DNA from: an uncultured Oxalobacteraceae bacterium
GTDB lineage: Bacteria > Pseudomonadota > Gammaproteobacteria > Burkholderiales > Burkholderiaceae
NCBI GenBank assembly: GCA_946479705.1
Contig: CAMLHI010000179.1
Coordinates: 1 to 5,388, forward strand
Length of the DNA: 5,388 bases
Direction: 5' to 3'
Below are positions 1-5,286 of the stretch, in pieces. Below the pieces are notes generated by a model, which was not told where the DNA came from, ran no database searches, and saw only the letters and a list, made by a program, of their open reading frames with translations. The stretch's first letter is position 1; each line of letters starts with the position of its first letter. The translations under genes and the position numbers were made by a program.

Positions 1-434
1 CCGCCGGTGATCTCGGCCAGCAGGGCAGGGCTGATGCGCACGGCCGTGTGCACGGCGCCGGCGGCCGGCAGGACGTCGTCGAAGGCGCGCAGGGATTCGT
101 CCAGGTAGACCGGCATCGCCGACGCCAGCCCGAACGGGCACACCCCGCCCACCGGGTGGCCGGTCAGCGCCACCACATCGTCGGCACCGAGCATCTTGCC
201 CTTGCCGAAGGCGTCCTTGAATTTCTTGTTGTCGACCCGCGCATCGCCGCGCGCCACCAGCAGGATCGCGCGTCCGTCGGCCACGCGGTACGCCAGCGTC
301 TTGGCGATGCGGCCCGGCTCGACGCCATGCGCTTCGGCCGCCAGCGCCACCGTGGCGGTGCTTACGTCCAGTTCGATGATGGGGATGTCCAGATTGCGGG
401 CGGCGAAAAACGCCCGTACCGATTCAAGGCTCAC
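1..434 (-). CDS. YbaK/EbsC-family aminoacyl-tRNA deacylase (partial, 3' end cut by window edge)
   Basis: Members of this family are cytoplasmic enzymes that hydrolyse mischarged tRNAs (Cys- or Ala-tRNA-Pro and relatives), acting as trans-editing factors. Translation from the GTG at 434 gives 144 complete residues. Family hallmarks are a Lys in RIAKTL (about residue 45, matching the functionally important Lys of E. coli YbaK), a VDNKKFKDAFG segment (68-77) and the conserved glycine/proline loop TGHPVGGVCPFG (91-102). E. coli YbaK has 159 residues, so only some 10-20 C-terminal residues should be missing. The GTG start is chosen because AAAGGA lies at 446-441, six bases upstream, and overlaps the stop codon of the RDD gene; no earlier ATG fits. 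It is the last visible gene of the leftward unit, 11 bases after the RDD gene, so it is probably co-transcribed. The exact tRNA specificity (YbaK, ProX or another subfamily) cannot be told from sequence alone. Confidence 0.88.
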   Translation of the reverse strand, partial: MSLESVRAFFAARNLDIPIIELDVSTATVALAAEAHGVEPGRIAKTLAYRVADGRAILLVARGDARVDNKKFKDAFGKGKMLGADDVVALTGHPVGGVCPFGLASAMPVYLDESLRAFDDVLPAAGAVHTAVRISPALLAEITG

Positions 435-445
435 GAGCGTTCCTT

Positions 446-976
446 TCAGGCGGCGGCCGTTTTGGCCGGCTTGACGCGTTTGGGCAGTTCGATCAGGCGG
501 GTACCGGCCAGTTTGTCGTGCAGGAACTGGCGGTCCTTGTCGAGGAAGGCGGTCAGGCCCCAGGCGATCACGCCGATGGCCAGCGCGGCGCCGACCCCGC
601 CCTTGCTGGTGATGTGGAAGGCCCAGCAGACCGCCAGCGCCGGCAGGAACCAGCCCCAGGCCAGCAGGTAGCGCAGCGCCGCCACGGGGTAAGGCACTTT
701 CGGGAAGCCGACCTTGACCAGCTTGATGCGCCAGGTCTTCATGGCCAGGGTGTGGCCGCTGTCGGTCCAGAAATGGATGAAGTAGGCGGCCGTGACCAGG
801 AACAGGAAGGCTTTCAGGCCATGCTCGAACAGCGGACCCTTGCGGTTATGCGTGGCCAGCAGAAACACGCCGGTGGCGAACATCTCCACGGCGGTGAGCA
901 GGAAGGCTTCGTAGACAATGCTGATCAGGCGGCGTTTGAGGCTGGGCGTGCGGACTGCGGCAGTGCTATTTGACAT
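446..976 (-). CDS. RDD-family integral membrane protein
   Basis: A 176-residue inner-membrane protein of the RDD family, a group of mostly uncharacterised proteins; a few members have been linked to ion transport or exchange. Four hydrophobic stretches are visible, at about 18-41, 53-70, 104-121 and 125-145. Family signatures are RRLISIVYE (15-23, with Glu where many members have the second-position Asp), the loop DSGHTLAMKTWRIKLV (72-87), the counterpart of the family's G-x-T-L-G-K segment, and DKDRQFLHDKLAGTRLI (146-162) at the last helix exit. The C-terminus is Lys/Ala-rich and probably cytoplasmic. The ATG start overlaps the end of the DUF3106 gene by 11 bases. The bases just upstream are C-rich with no SD sequence, so translation probably depends on ribosomes arriving from the upstream gene. 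The family assignment is firm; the function is unknown. Confidence 0.88.
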   Translation of the reverse strand: MSNSTAAVRTPSLKRRLISIVYEAFLLTAVEMFATGVFLLATHNRKGPLFEHGLKAFLFLVTAAYFIHFWTDSGHTLAMKTWRIKLVKVGFPKVPYPVAALRYLLAWGWFLPALAVCWAFHITSKGGVGAALAIGVIAWGLTAFLDKDRQFLHDKLAGTRLIELPKRVKPAKTAAA

Positions 977-1574
977 TGGCGGGCGGGGGAACGCAGGCGG
1001 GCAGGGCCGCGGCGGTGTTGGCGATGGTGCCGGGCGGGCAGACCGCCGCGCCGCTCTTGCCGGGCTTGACGGTACGCATGTCGGGCTGGGCTTTCGGCGG
1101 CAGGTTCGTCACCTGCGGCTTCTTGGCCGCGGCCGCGGCGGCAGCCAGTTTTTTCTTTTCTTCGTCGGGCAGTTGCTGGTATTCGTCCCACTTGGCGGAC
1201 TTGGCCGACTTGTCGATCTTCTTGGTCAGCGTGTAGTTTTCGCGCGCCTGGCGGCGCTGCTCGGGTGTGAGCTTGACCCACTCGCGCATGCGCTCGTGCA
1301 CGCGCTGCTGCTCGTCCGGCTTCATGCCGGCGAAGCGGTTGCCGATGTCCAGCCACTTCTGCTTGCGCACGCCGTCCATCCTGTCCCACTCGGCCTGCAG
1401 CGGGAGCAGCGCGGCCTTCTGGGCCGGCGTGAGTTCCTGCCACAAGGGCTTGACCGTGGCGGGCGCGGCGGTGCCAGGGGCGGCCGGCGCGGCCGGATTG
1501 GAGTGGACCGCACCGGCGCCGGCGAGCAGGACGCTCCCCAGCACGAGGCCAGCCGTCAGCGGTCGCAGCGCCAT
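966..1574 (-). CDS. DUF3106-family exported protein with LTxxQ-like motifs
   Basis: A 202-residue protein of unknown function, matching DUF3106 in proteobacteria. Residues 1 to about 25 form a Sec signal peptide (basic start, Leu/Val/Ala core, small residues near the cut), followed by an Ala/Pro-rich linker (27-42). The helical core (43-115) has the family pattern: W45, LTPAQ (48-52), RKQKWL (70-75), MKPDEQ (84-89), REW (97-99) and LTPEQRRQAR (102-111). The repeated LTxxQ resembles periplasmic CpxP/Spy/ZraP-type proteins; that similarity is my inference. Next come a Lys-rich helix, a run of seven alanines (144-150), and a tail with two cysteines (179 and 194) that could form a disulfide in the periplasm. 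The gene starts one base after the DUF3619 stop with no clear SD sequence, implying coupling. Position behind a sigma factor and a membrane protein suggests an envelope sensing or protective role. Confidence 0.85.
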   Translation of the reverse strand: MALRPLTAGLVLGSVLLAGAGAVHSNPAAPAAPGTAAPATVKPLWQELTPAQKAALLPLQAEWDRMDGVRKQKWLDIGNRFAGMKPDEQQRVHERMREWVKLTPEQRRQARENYTLTKKIDKSAKSAKWDEYQQLPDEEKKKLAAAAAAAKKPQVTNLPPKAQPDMRTVKPGKSGAAVCPPGTIANTAAALPACVPPPANVK

Positions 1575-1575
1575 G

Positions 1576-1971
1576 CTAGTTCTGCCCGCGTTCGTTGAGG
1601 TAGGCGTTGAAGCCCTGGTCCAGATAGGCGTTCAGCGGCAGCTCGTCGGACAGCACCGCCGCATCCAGTTCGGCGATCTCGGCAATGCGCTGCTGTTCCT
1701 CGTACTGGTAAATACCGGCCAGCCCGCCCACCAGGGCCAGCAGCGGCAGCACCACCGACAGGCGGCCCAGCCAGGCGAAGGAGAGCAGCTGGTCGGCCGG
1801 ACCGGCCAGCATGCGCCCGGCCATGCGCGTGGGCGCGTCCGGCTTCTTGCGCGCCAGCGCCTGCTTGCGCGCGGCCGCCAGCCGATCCACGGTGGCGTCG
1901 GGCAGATTGTCGAGATGCTCGTTCAGGGCATGGCGTACCTTGTACGCAAAATTCAGATCGTCGGCGTTCAT
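1576..1971 (-). CDS. DUF3619-family single-pass membrane protein, possible anti-sigma factor
   Basis: A 131-residue protein matching the uncharacterised DUF3619 family. The N-terminal part (1-65) is charged and helical with no signal peptide. One transmembrane helix follows at about 71-90 and then a roughly 40-residue tail with ELDAAVLSDELPLNAYLDQGF (101-121) and a final YLNERG. This cytoplasmic-helix-periplasm layout, together with an ATGA start-stop overlap with the sigma factor gene, is typical of membrane anti-sigma factors. However, the zinc-type HxxxCxxC motif of ZAS anti-sigma factors is absent, so the role is inferred only from architecture and neighbourhood. The start is supported by AAGGGA at 1985-1980, eight bases upstream of the ATG and inside the end of the sigma gene. 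The next gene follows after one base. Confidence 0.85.
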   Translation of the reverse strand: MNADDLNFAYKVRHALNEHLDNLPDATVDRLAAARKQALARKKPDAPTRMAGRMLAGPADQLLSFAWLGRLSVVLPLLALVGGLAGIYQYEEQQRIAEIAELDAAVLSDELPLNAYLDQGFNAYLNERGQN

Positions 1972-2570
1972 AATTTGATTCCCTTGGCTTTCAGTGCGTC
2001 GGCAAGCGCGTGGGTTGCACGGGAACAGTGGGTCTTGACACTACCTTCGGAGCATCCCATCGCTTGCGCTGTTTCAGCCACGTCCATGTCCTGCCAGTAA
2101 CGCATGAGGAAGGCTTCCCGTTGACGCGAAGGCAGCTTTTGTACCTCGGCGTCGATCAGGCGCAGGGTTTGCGCGCGTTCGAGCTGGTCGGCCGTCGATT
2201 CGGCCGCGGCCGAGCCTTCCTCGGACTCGTACGATTCGAGTATATCAAAGTCGTCATCGTCGCCGTCCCGCCGCCCCATGCCCGAAAACAGGCTCACCCA
2301 GGTGTTGCGCACCTTTTCGCGCCTGAAATAGTCGAGGATGGTGTTTTGCAAAATGCGCTGGAACAGCATCGGCAGCTCGGCCGCCGGCTTGTCGCCATAC
2401 TTGTCGGCCAGCTTGATCATGGCGTCCTGAACGATGTCCAGGGCCGCCTCGTCCTTGCGCACCGCATAGACGGCCTGCTTGAAAGCGCGCCGCTCTACAC
2501 TGGCAAGGAAGTCGGATAATTCTTTATCTGTGGCCATGCGTGGGGGAGGTGAGTGCGCCGGCAGGTTCAT
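1968..2570 (-). CDS. ECF-type RNA polymerase sigma factor (sigma-70 family)
   Basis: A 200-residue group 4 (ECF) sigma factor that would direct core RNA polymerase to a specific promoter set. Region 2 spans about 29-93, with the recognisable DIVQDAMIKLADKYGDKP (45-62) and LFQRILQNTILDYFRR (69-84), the core-binding and -10 recognition part. Region 4 spans about 138-193, with LPSRQREAFLMRYWQDMDV (146-164) and the -35 recognition helix-turn-helix around AQAMGCSEGSVKTHCSRA (168-185). The linker is unusually acidic (102-120, six Asp and four Glu). There is no C-terminal SnoaL-like extension. The start is uncertain: ATG 2570 has only a weak, very close CAGG, while the in-frame ATG at 2537 (residue 12) begins MATDKELSDFLA, right where conserved sequence begins, but it lacks an SD sequence too. 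The TGA overlaps the DUF3619 start as ATGA. It is the first gene of the leftward unit; autoregulation is common in such modules but is not shown here. Confidence 0.92.
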   Translation of the reverse strand: MNLPAHSPPPRMATDKELSDFLASVERRAFKQAVYAVRKDEAALDIVQDAMIKLADKYGDKPAAELPMLFQRILQNTILDYFRREKVRNTWVSLFSGMGRRDGDDDDFDILESYESEEGSAAAESTADQLERAQTLRLIDAEVQKLPSRQREAFLMRYWQDMDVAETAQAMGCSEGSVKTHCSRATHALADALKAKGIKL

Positions 2571-2720
2571 GGCCTGGTGGCATTTTGAAAAAACTGACGC
2601 ATGCTAGCAAACAATGCGCACTTTTGCATAAGTTTACGCAGTGGCGAGCCTGGCGGTGGAGATATTTACGTCAAAGCTATCCAGTTTGCCTACGAAAAAA
2701 GCAAATAATGGTTTTATTCC
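2571..2720. promoter_or_regulatory. AT-rich divergent promoter region between the sigma factor operon and the ilv operon
   Basis: These bases are clearly richer in A and T than the flanking genes, as expected for a shared control region. I find no convincing -35/-10 pair for the leftward sigma operon; the best candidates (a TTGACG on the minus strand, and TAGCAT near 2600-2606) lack correctly spaced partners, which would fit use of an alternative sigma factor. Possible operator-like elements are the perfect 8-base palindrome TGCTAGCA at 2602-2609 and an imperfect dyad at 2625-2640 (TGCATAAG against TTTACGCA, 6 of 8 positions matching). No gene in this stretch is credible. Confidence 0.5.
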
Positions 2721-2749
2721 TTGACCTAAATGGTGCAACGCAGTAATGT
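2721..2749 (+). promoter_or_regulatory. Putative sigma70-type promoter of the ilvBNC operon
   Basis: TTGACC at 2721-2726 matches the -35 consensus at five of six positions. TAATGT at 2744-2749 follows after a 17-base spacer as a weaker -10 (three of six). A better-looking TATAGT at 2749-2754 would need a 22-base spacer and is less likely. The predicted start of transcription is near 2756, directly before a strong hairpin. An AT-rich segment lies upstream. This is a reading of consensus only; the start site has not been mapped. Confidence 0.5.
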
Positions 2750-2777
2750 ATAGTACGCTTCGCCATCCCGAAGCAGT

Positions 2778-2852
2778 ATGGTCGTGTCGCGACCGCCACA
2801 CAAGGCTCCCCCTGACACGACGCGCTTTCATCTAGTAGGCAGTTTGCTCTAA
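2778..2852 (+). other. Candidate 24-codon leader peptide ORF with Leu/Val-rich end
   Basis: The ATG at 2778 opens a 24-residue frame that starts MVVS and ends HLVGSLL before TAA at 2850. The last seven codons hold CTA, GTA, TTG and CTC, that is three Leu and one Val, including CTA and GTA, codons expected to be rare in a GC-rich genome whose genes here favour CTG. A branched-chain-rich leader peptide before ilvB would fit ribosome-stalling control. Against this, the SD sequence is weak (only GAAG upstream), the ATG sits beside a stable hairpin, and the peptide has just two further Val residues. Possible but unproven. Confidence 0.22.
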
Positions 2853-3043
2853 CCCGTGCCACAAGCGCGAGAGATTCGCATCCACCGCCACAGACACTCA
2901 AGCTGAACGAGTTGCGCCCAGCGCCGGTTCGTAACGTCACTACGGGGACGTGAAAGATCGCCGTGACCGCAGATAAAAGGAACGCCTGAGGCCCTGTCGC
3001 GCTACGCGGATTTCGCAAGGAGAGAGCATCCGATCACCTCCCA

Positions 3044-3070
3044 ATGGGTCTTGAAAGGAAAGTATCATGA
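3044..3070 (+). other. Eight-codon mini-ORF overlapping the ilvB start (ATGA)
   Basis: ATG at 3044 encodes MGLERKVS and stops at TGA 3068-3070, sharing four bases (ATGA) with the ilvB start. The SD-like AAGGAG at 3017-3022 lies 21 bases upstream, too far for normal use unless the intervening RNA folds. It may couple translation into ilvB, but chance occurrence is easily possible. Confidence 0.2.
3054..3060 (+). promoter_or_regulatory. Ribosome binding site of ilvB
   Basis: AAAGGAA ends six bases before the ATG at 3067, a good SD sequence at normal spacing. An in-frame TGA at 3052 rules out any longer ilvB start, so this site fixes the start. Confidence 0.8.
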
Positions 3071-4794
3071 GTAACGAATCAGCAGCTCCCATCACGGGCG
3101 CTGAGATAGTCGTCCGTTGTCTGGCCGAAGAAGGCGTCAAGCACGTGTTCGGTTACCCAGGCGGCGCGGTCCTCTATATCTACGACGCCATCTTCAAGCA
3201 AGACAAATTCCAGCATATCCTCGTTCGCCACGAGCAAGCCGCCGTCCACGCCGCTGACGCCTATTCGCGCAGCTCGCAGACCGTTGGCGTTGCCCTCGTC
3301 ACGTCCGGCCCCGGCGTCACCAATGCGGTGACCGGCCTGTCGACCGCCTATATGGACTCGGTCCCGATGGTCGTCATTTCCGGCCAGGTGCCCAGCCACG
3401 CGATCGGCCAGGACGCGTTCCAGGAATGCGATACCGTCGGCATCACCCGCCCGGTCGTCAAGCACAACTTCCTCGTGAAGGATGTGAAAGACCTGGCCGC
3501 GACGATCAAGAAAGCTTTCTATATCGCCAAGACCGGCCGTCCCGGCCCGGTGCTGGTCGATATCCCCAAAGACATCACGATGCACAAGTGCGTGTTCGAG
3601 TATCCGCGTGAAGTGGAAATGCGCTCGTACAAGCCGGTCGACAAGGGTCACTCCGGCCAGATCCGCAAGGCCGTGCAGCTGCTGCTGCAAGCAGAGCGTC
3701 CGATGATCTATACCGGCGGCGGCGTGATCCTGGCCAATGCATCGCCAGAACTGAACAAGCTGGTGGAAAAGCTCGGCTTCCCCACCACCAACACCCTGAT
3801 GGGCCTGGGCGGTTCGCGCGCTTCCAGCGAGAACTATGTCGGCATGCCCGGCATGCACGGCACCTACGAAGCCAACATGGCCATGCAGCACTGCGACGTG
3901 CTCATCGCCATCGGCGCGCGCTTCGACGACCGCGTGATCGGCAACCCCAAGCACTTCGCCCAGAACGCCCGCAAGATCATCCACGTCGATATCGACCCAT
4001 CGTCGATTTCCAAGCGCGTCAAGGTCGACATTCCCATCGTCGGCAACGTCAAGGACGTGCTGGTCGAAATGCTGTCCCAGCTCGAAGCGGCCGATGCCAA
4101 GCCGAACGCCGCTCCGCTGAAAGACTGGTGGAAACAGATCAACGAATGGCGCGGCCGCGACTGCCTGAAATACGCCTCGTCCGACCTGGTCATCAAGCCG
4201 CAATCGGTGGTGGAAAAAGTCTGGGAAGTGACCAAGGGCGATGCCTTCATCACCTCCGACGTCGGCCAGCACCAGATGTGGGCGGCCCAGTACTATCCGT
4301 TCGACAAGCCACGCCGCTGGATCAATTCCGGTGGCCTGGGCACCATGGGCGTGGGCCTGCCGTACGCCATGGGCGTGCAGATGGCCAATCCGGACGCGAC
4401 CGTCGCCTGCATCACCGGCGAAGGCTCGATCCAGATGTGCATCCAGGAACTCGCCACCTGCAAGCAATACCACCTGACGCCGAAAATCATCTTGCTGAAC
4501 AACCGTTTCCTCGGCATGGTTCGCCAGTGGCAACAGATCGACTATGGTTCGCGCTATTCCGAGTCCTACATGGATTCGCTGCCGGACTTTTCCAAGCTGG
4601 CCGAATCTTTCGGCCACGTGGGCATGAAGATCGAAAACCCGGGCGACGTCGACGGCGCGCTGCGCGAAGCATTCGGCATGAAAGACCGCTTAGTGTTCAT
4701 GAACTTTATTACCGACCAGGCCGAGAACGTATGGCCGATGGTCAAGGCAGGCAAGGGCCTGTCCGAAATGCTGCTCGGTTCGGAGGACCTGTAA
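3067..4794 (+). CDS. ilvB: Acetolactate synthase (acetohydroxyacid synthase) catalytic subunit
   Basis: The thiamine-diphosphate and FAD enzyme that condenses two pyruvates to acetolactate, or pyruvate with 2-oxobutyrate to acetohydroxybutyrate, the first shared step of valine, leucine and isoleucine synthesis. The 575 residues match the usual length (E. coli IlvI 574). The N-terminal TPP domain (about 8-175) carries FGYPGGAVL (28-36), catalytic Glu56 in RHEQAA, TSGPGVTNAVTGL (79-91), and AFQECD with Gln119; DIPKD (165-169) is also typical. The middle FAD domain (about 195-335) has TGGGV and GARFDDRV (283-290). The C-terminal TPP domain (about 375-545) has SDVGQHQMWAAQ (397-408), the Mg/TPP motif GEGS...LNN (451-479; Glu452 where the textbook motif has Asp) and VRQWQQ with Trp488, a position known for herbicide contact in plant enzymes. 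It is directly followed by ilvN, whose SD sequence lies within its last codons. Also named ilvI or ilvG in some genomes. Confidence 0.98.
   Translation: MSNESAAPITGAEIVVRCLAEEGVKHVFGYPGGAVLYIYDAIFKQDKFQHILVRHEQAAVHAADAYSRSSQTVGVALVTSGPGVTNAVTGLSTAYMDSVPMVVISGQVPSHAIGQDAFQECDTVGITRPVVKHNFLVKDVKDLAATIKKAFYIAKTGRPGPVLVDIPKDITMHKCVFEYPREVEMRSYKPVDKGHSGQIRKAVQLLLQAERPMIYTGGGVILANASPELNKLVEKLGFPTTNTLMGLGGSRASSENYVGMPGMHGTYEANMAMQHCDVLIAIGARFDDRVIGNPKHFAQNARKIIHVDIDPSSISKRVKVDIPIVGNVKDVLVEMLSQLEAADAKPNAAPLKDWWKQINEWRGRDCLKYASSDLVIKPQSVVEKVWEVTKGDAFITSDVGQHQMWAAQYYPFDKPRRWINSGGLGTMGVGLPYAMGVQMANPDATVACITGEGSIQMCIQELATCKQYHLTPKIILLNNRFLGMVRQWQQIDYGSRYSESYMDSLPDFSKLAESFGHVGMKIENPGDVDGALREAFGMKDRLVFMNFITDQAENVWPMVKAGKGLSEMLLGSEDL
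4782..4786 (+). promoter_or_regulatory. Ribosome binding site of ilvN inside the ilvB end
   Basis: GGAGG is formed by the last ilvB codons (Ser-Glu-Asp) and lies eight bases before the ilvN ATG. It is the strongest SD sequence in the window and should give independent, efficient initiation of the small subunit alongside coupling through the adjacent TAA-ATG. Confidence 0.8.
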
Positions 4795-5286
4795 ATGAGA
4801 CATATCATTTCCGTCCTGCTCGAAAACGAAGCCGGTGCACTCTCGCGCGTGGTCGGGCTGTTCTCGGCCCGCGGCTACAACATCGAGACCCTGACCGTCG
4901 CCCCGACCGAAGATGCCACCCTGTCGCGCATGACCATCGTCACCAGCGGCTCGGATGACATCATCGAGCAAATCACCAAGCACCTGAACCGCCTGATCGA
5001 GGTGGTGAAAGTGGTGGACCTGACCGAAGGCGCCCACATCGAGCGTGAACTCATGCTCATCAAAGTGCGCGCCGTCGGCAAGGAGCGCGAAGAGATGAAG
5101 CGTACCGCTGATATCTTCCGCGGCCGCATCATCGACGTTACGGAAAAGACCTACACGATCGAACTGACCGGCAACAAAGGCAAGCTCGACGCGTTCATCG
5201 ATTCCATCGACCGCGCCTCGATCCTCGAAACGGTCCGTACCGGCGGTTCCGGCATCGGCCGCGGCGAACGCATCCTCAAAGTGTAA
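4795..5286 (+). CDS. ilvN: Acetolactate synthase regulatory (small) subunit
   Basis: The 163-residue regulatory partner of the catalytic subunit; it activates the enzyme and confers feedback inhibition by valine. The N-terminal ACT domain (about 2-76) shows MRHIISVLLENEAGALSRVV, with Asn11, Gly14 and Asn29 at the positions that in E. coli IlvH form the valine site, so valine sensitivity is expected. The C-terminal domain (about 82-158) carries ERELMLIKV, then RTADIFRGRIIDV and the final GERILKV, typical of the small-subunit C-terminal domain. Length equals that of E. coli IlvH (163). The ATG follows the ilvB TAA with no gap, and the pair is certainly expressed together. It is also named ilvH in many genomes; ilvN is used here for consistency with ilvB. 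Confidence 0.97.
   Translation: MRHIISVLLENEAGALSRVVGLFSARGYNIETLTVAPTEDATLSRMTIVTSGSDDIIEQITKHLNRLIEVVKVVDLTEGAHIERELMLIKVRAVGKEREEMKRTADIFRGRIIDVTEKTYTIELTGNKGKLDAFIDSIDRASILETVRTGGSGIGRGERILKV

Larger units (their letters stand above)
2757..3066 (+). promoter_or_regulatory. Long structured 5' leader of the ilvBNC mRNA, candidate cis-regulatory RNA
   Basis: About 310 bases separate the predicted start of transcription from ilvB. Visible inverted repeats are: GCTTCG/CGAAGC (2757-2762 with 2769-2774); GGTCG/CGACC (2780-2784 with 2790-2794), which competes with an 8-bp pairing of 2781-2788 with 2814-2821; CGCGCTT/AAGCGCG (2821-2827 with 2863-2869); a stem 2907-2917 with 2921-2932 containing G-U pairs and one bulge; ACGTC/GACGT (2934-2938 with 2947-2951); CGCG/CGCG (2998-3001 with 3005-3008), which competes with CGGAT/ATCCG (3007-3011 with 3028-3032). 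No hairpin is followed by a T-run, so no intrinsic terminator is seen. Structured RNAs upstream of acetolactate synthase genes have been reported in betaproteobacteria (the ilvH motif, from memory); whether this leader belongs there cannot be judged without a covariance search. Confidence 0.5.

Noticed and set aside
1118..1150. GC-rich repeat tract
   Set aside because: It is the coding sequence of the seven-alanine run in the DUF3106 protein, not an independent repeat element.
1267..2100. A 277-codon plus-strand frame across DUF3106, DUF3619 and the sigma gene
   Set aside because: It is antisense to three well-supported genes with proper start-stop junctions; Ser/Arg/Gln-rich shadow translation.
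2600..2720. SigmaE-like or sigma70 promoter for the leftward operon
   Set aside because: Fragments such as AAACTT and TAGCAT on the minus strand occur, but no pair has both acceptable sequence and spacing.
2540..2746. A 68-codon plus-strand frame starting inside the sigma gene
   Set aside because: It overlaps the sigma factor start and promoter region, its composition is not protein-like and no homology is recognised.
2746..2835. A 29-codon plus-strand ORF beginning at 2746 as an alternative leader peptide
   Set aside because: Its ATG lies within or before the predicted -10 element, and it has no branched-chain codon cluster.
2677..3018. A 113-codon minus-strand frame across the ilv leader
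   Set aside because: No recognisable domain, no good SD sequence, and it covers the predicted ilv promoter and leader. Most likely chance.
2853..3066. Intrinsic transcription terminator (attenuator) in the ilv leader
   Set aside because: None of the hairpins is followed by a T-run; the longest T stretch is three bases near 3011.
3079..4617. A 512-codon open frame on the minus strand opposite ilvB
   Set aside because: It is a mirror of the codon bias of ilvB in GC-rich DNA. The translation is His/Asp/Gly/Val-rich without domain signatures, while ilvB is unmistakable.
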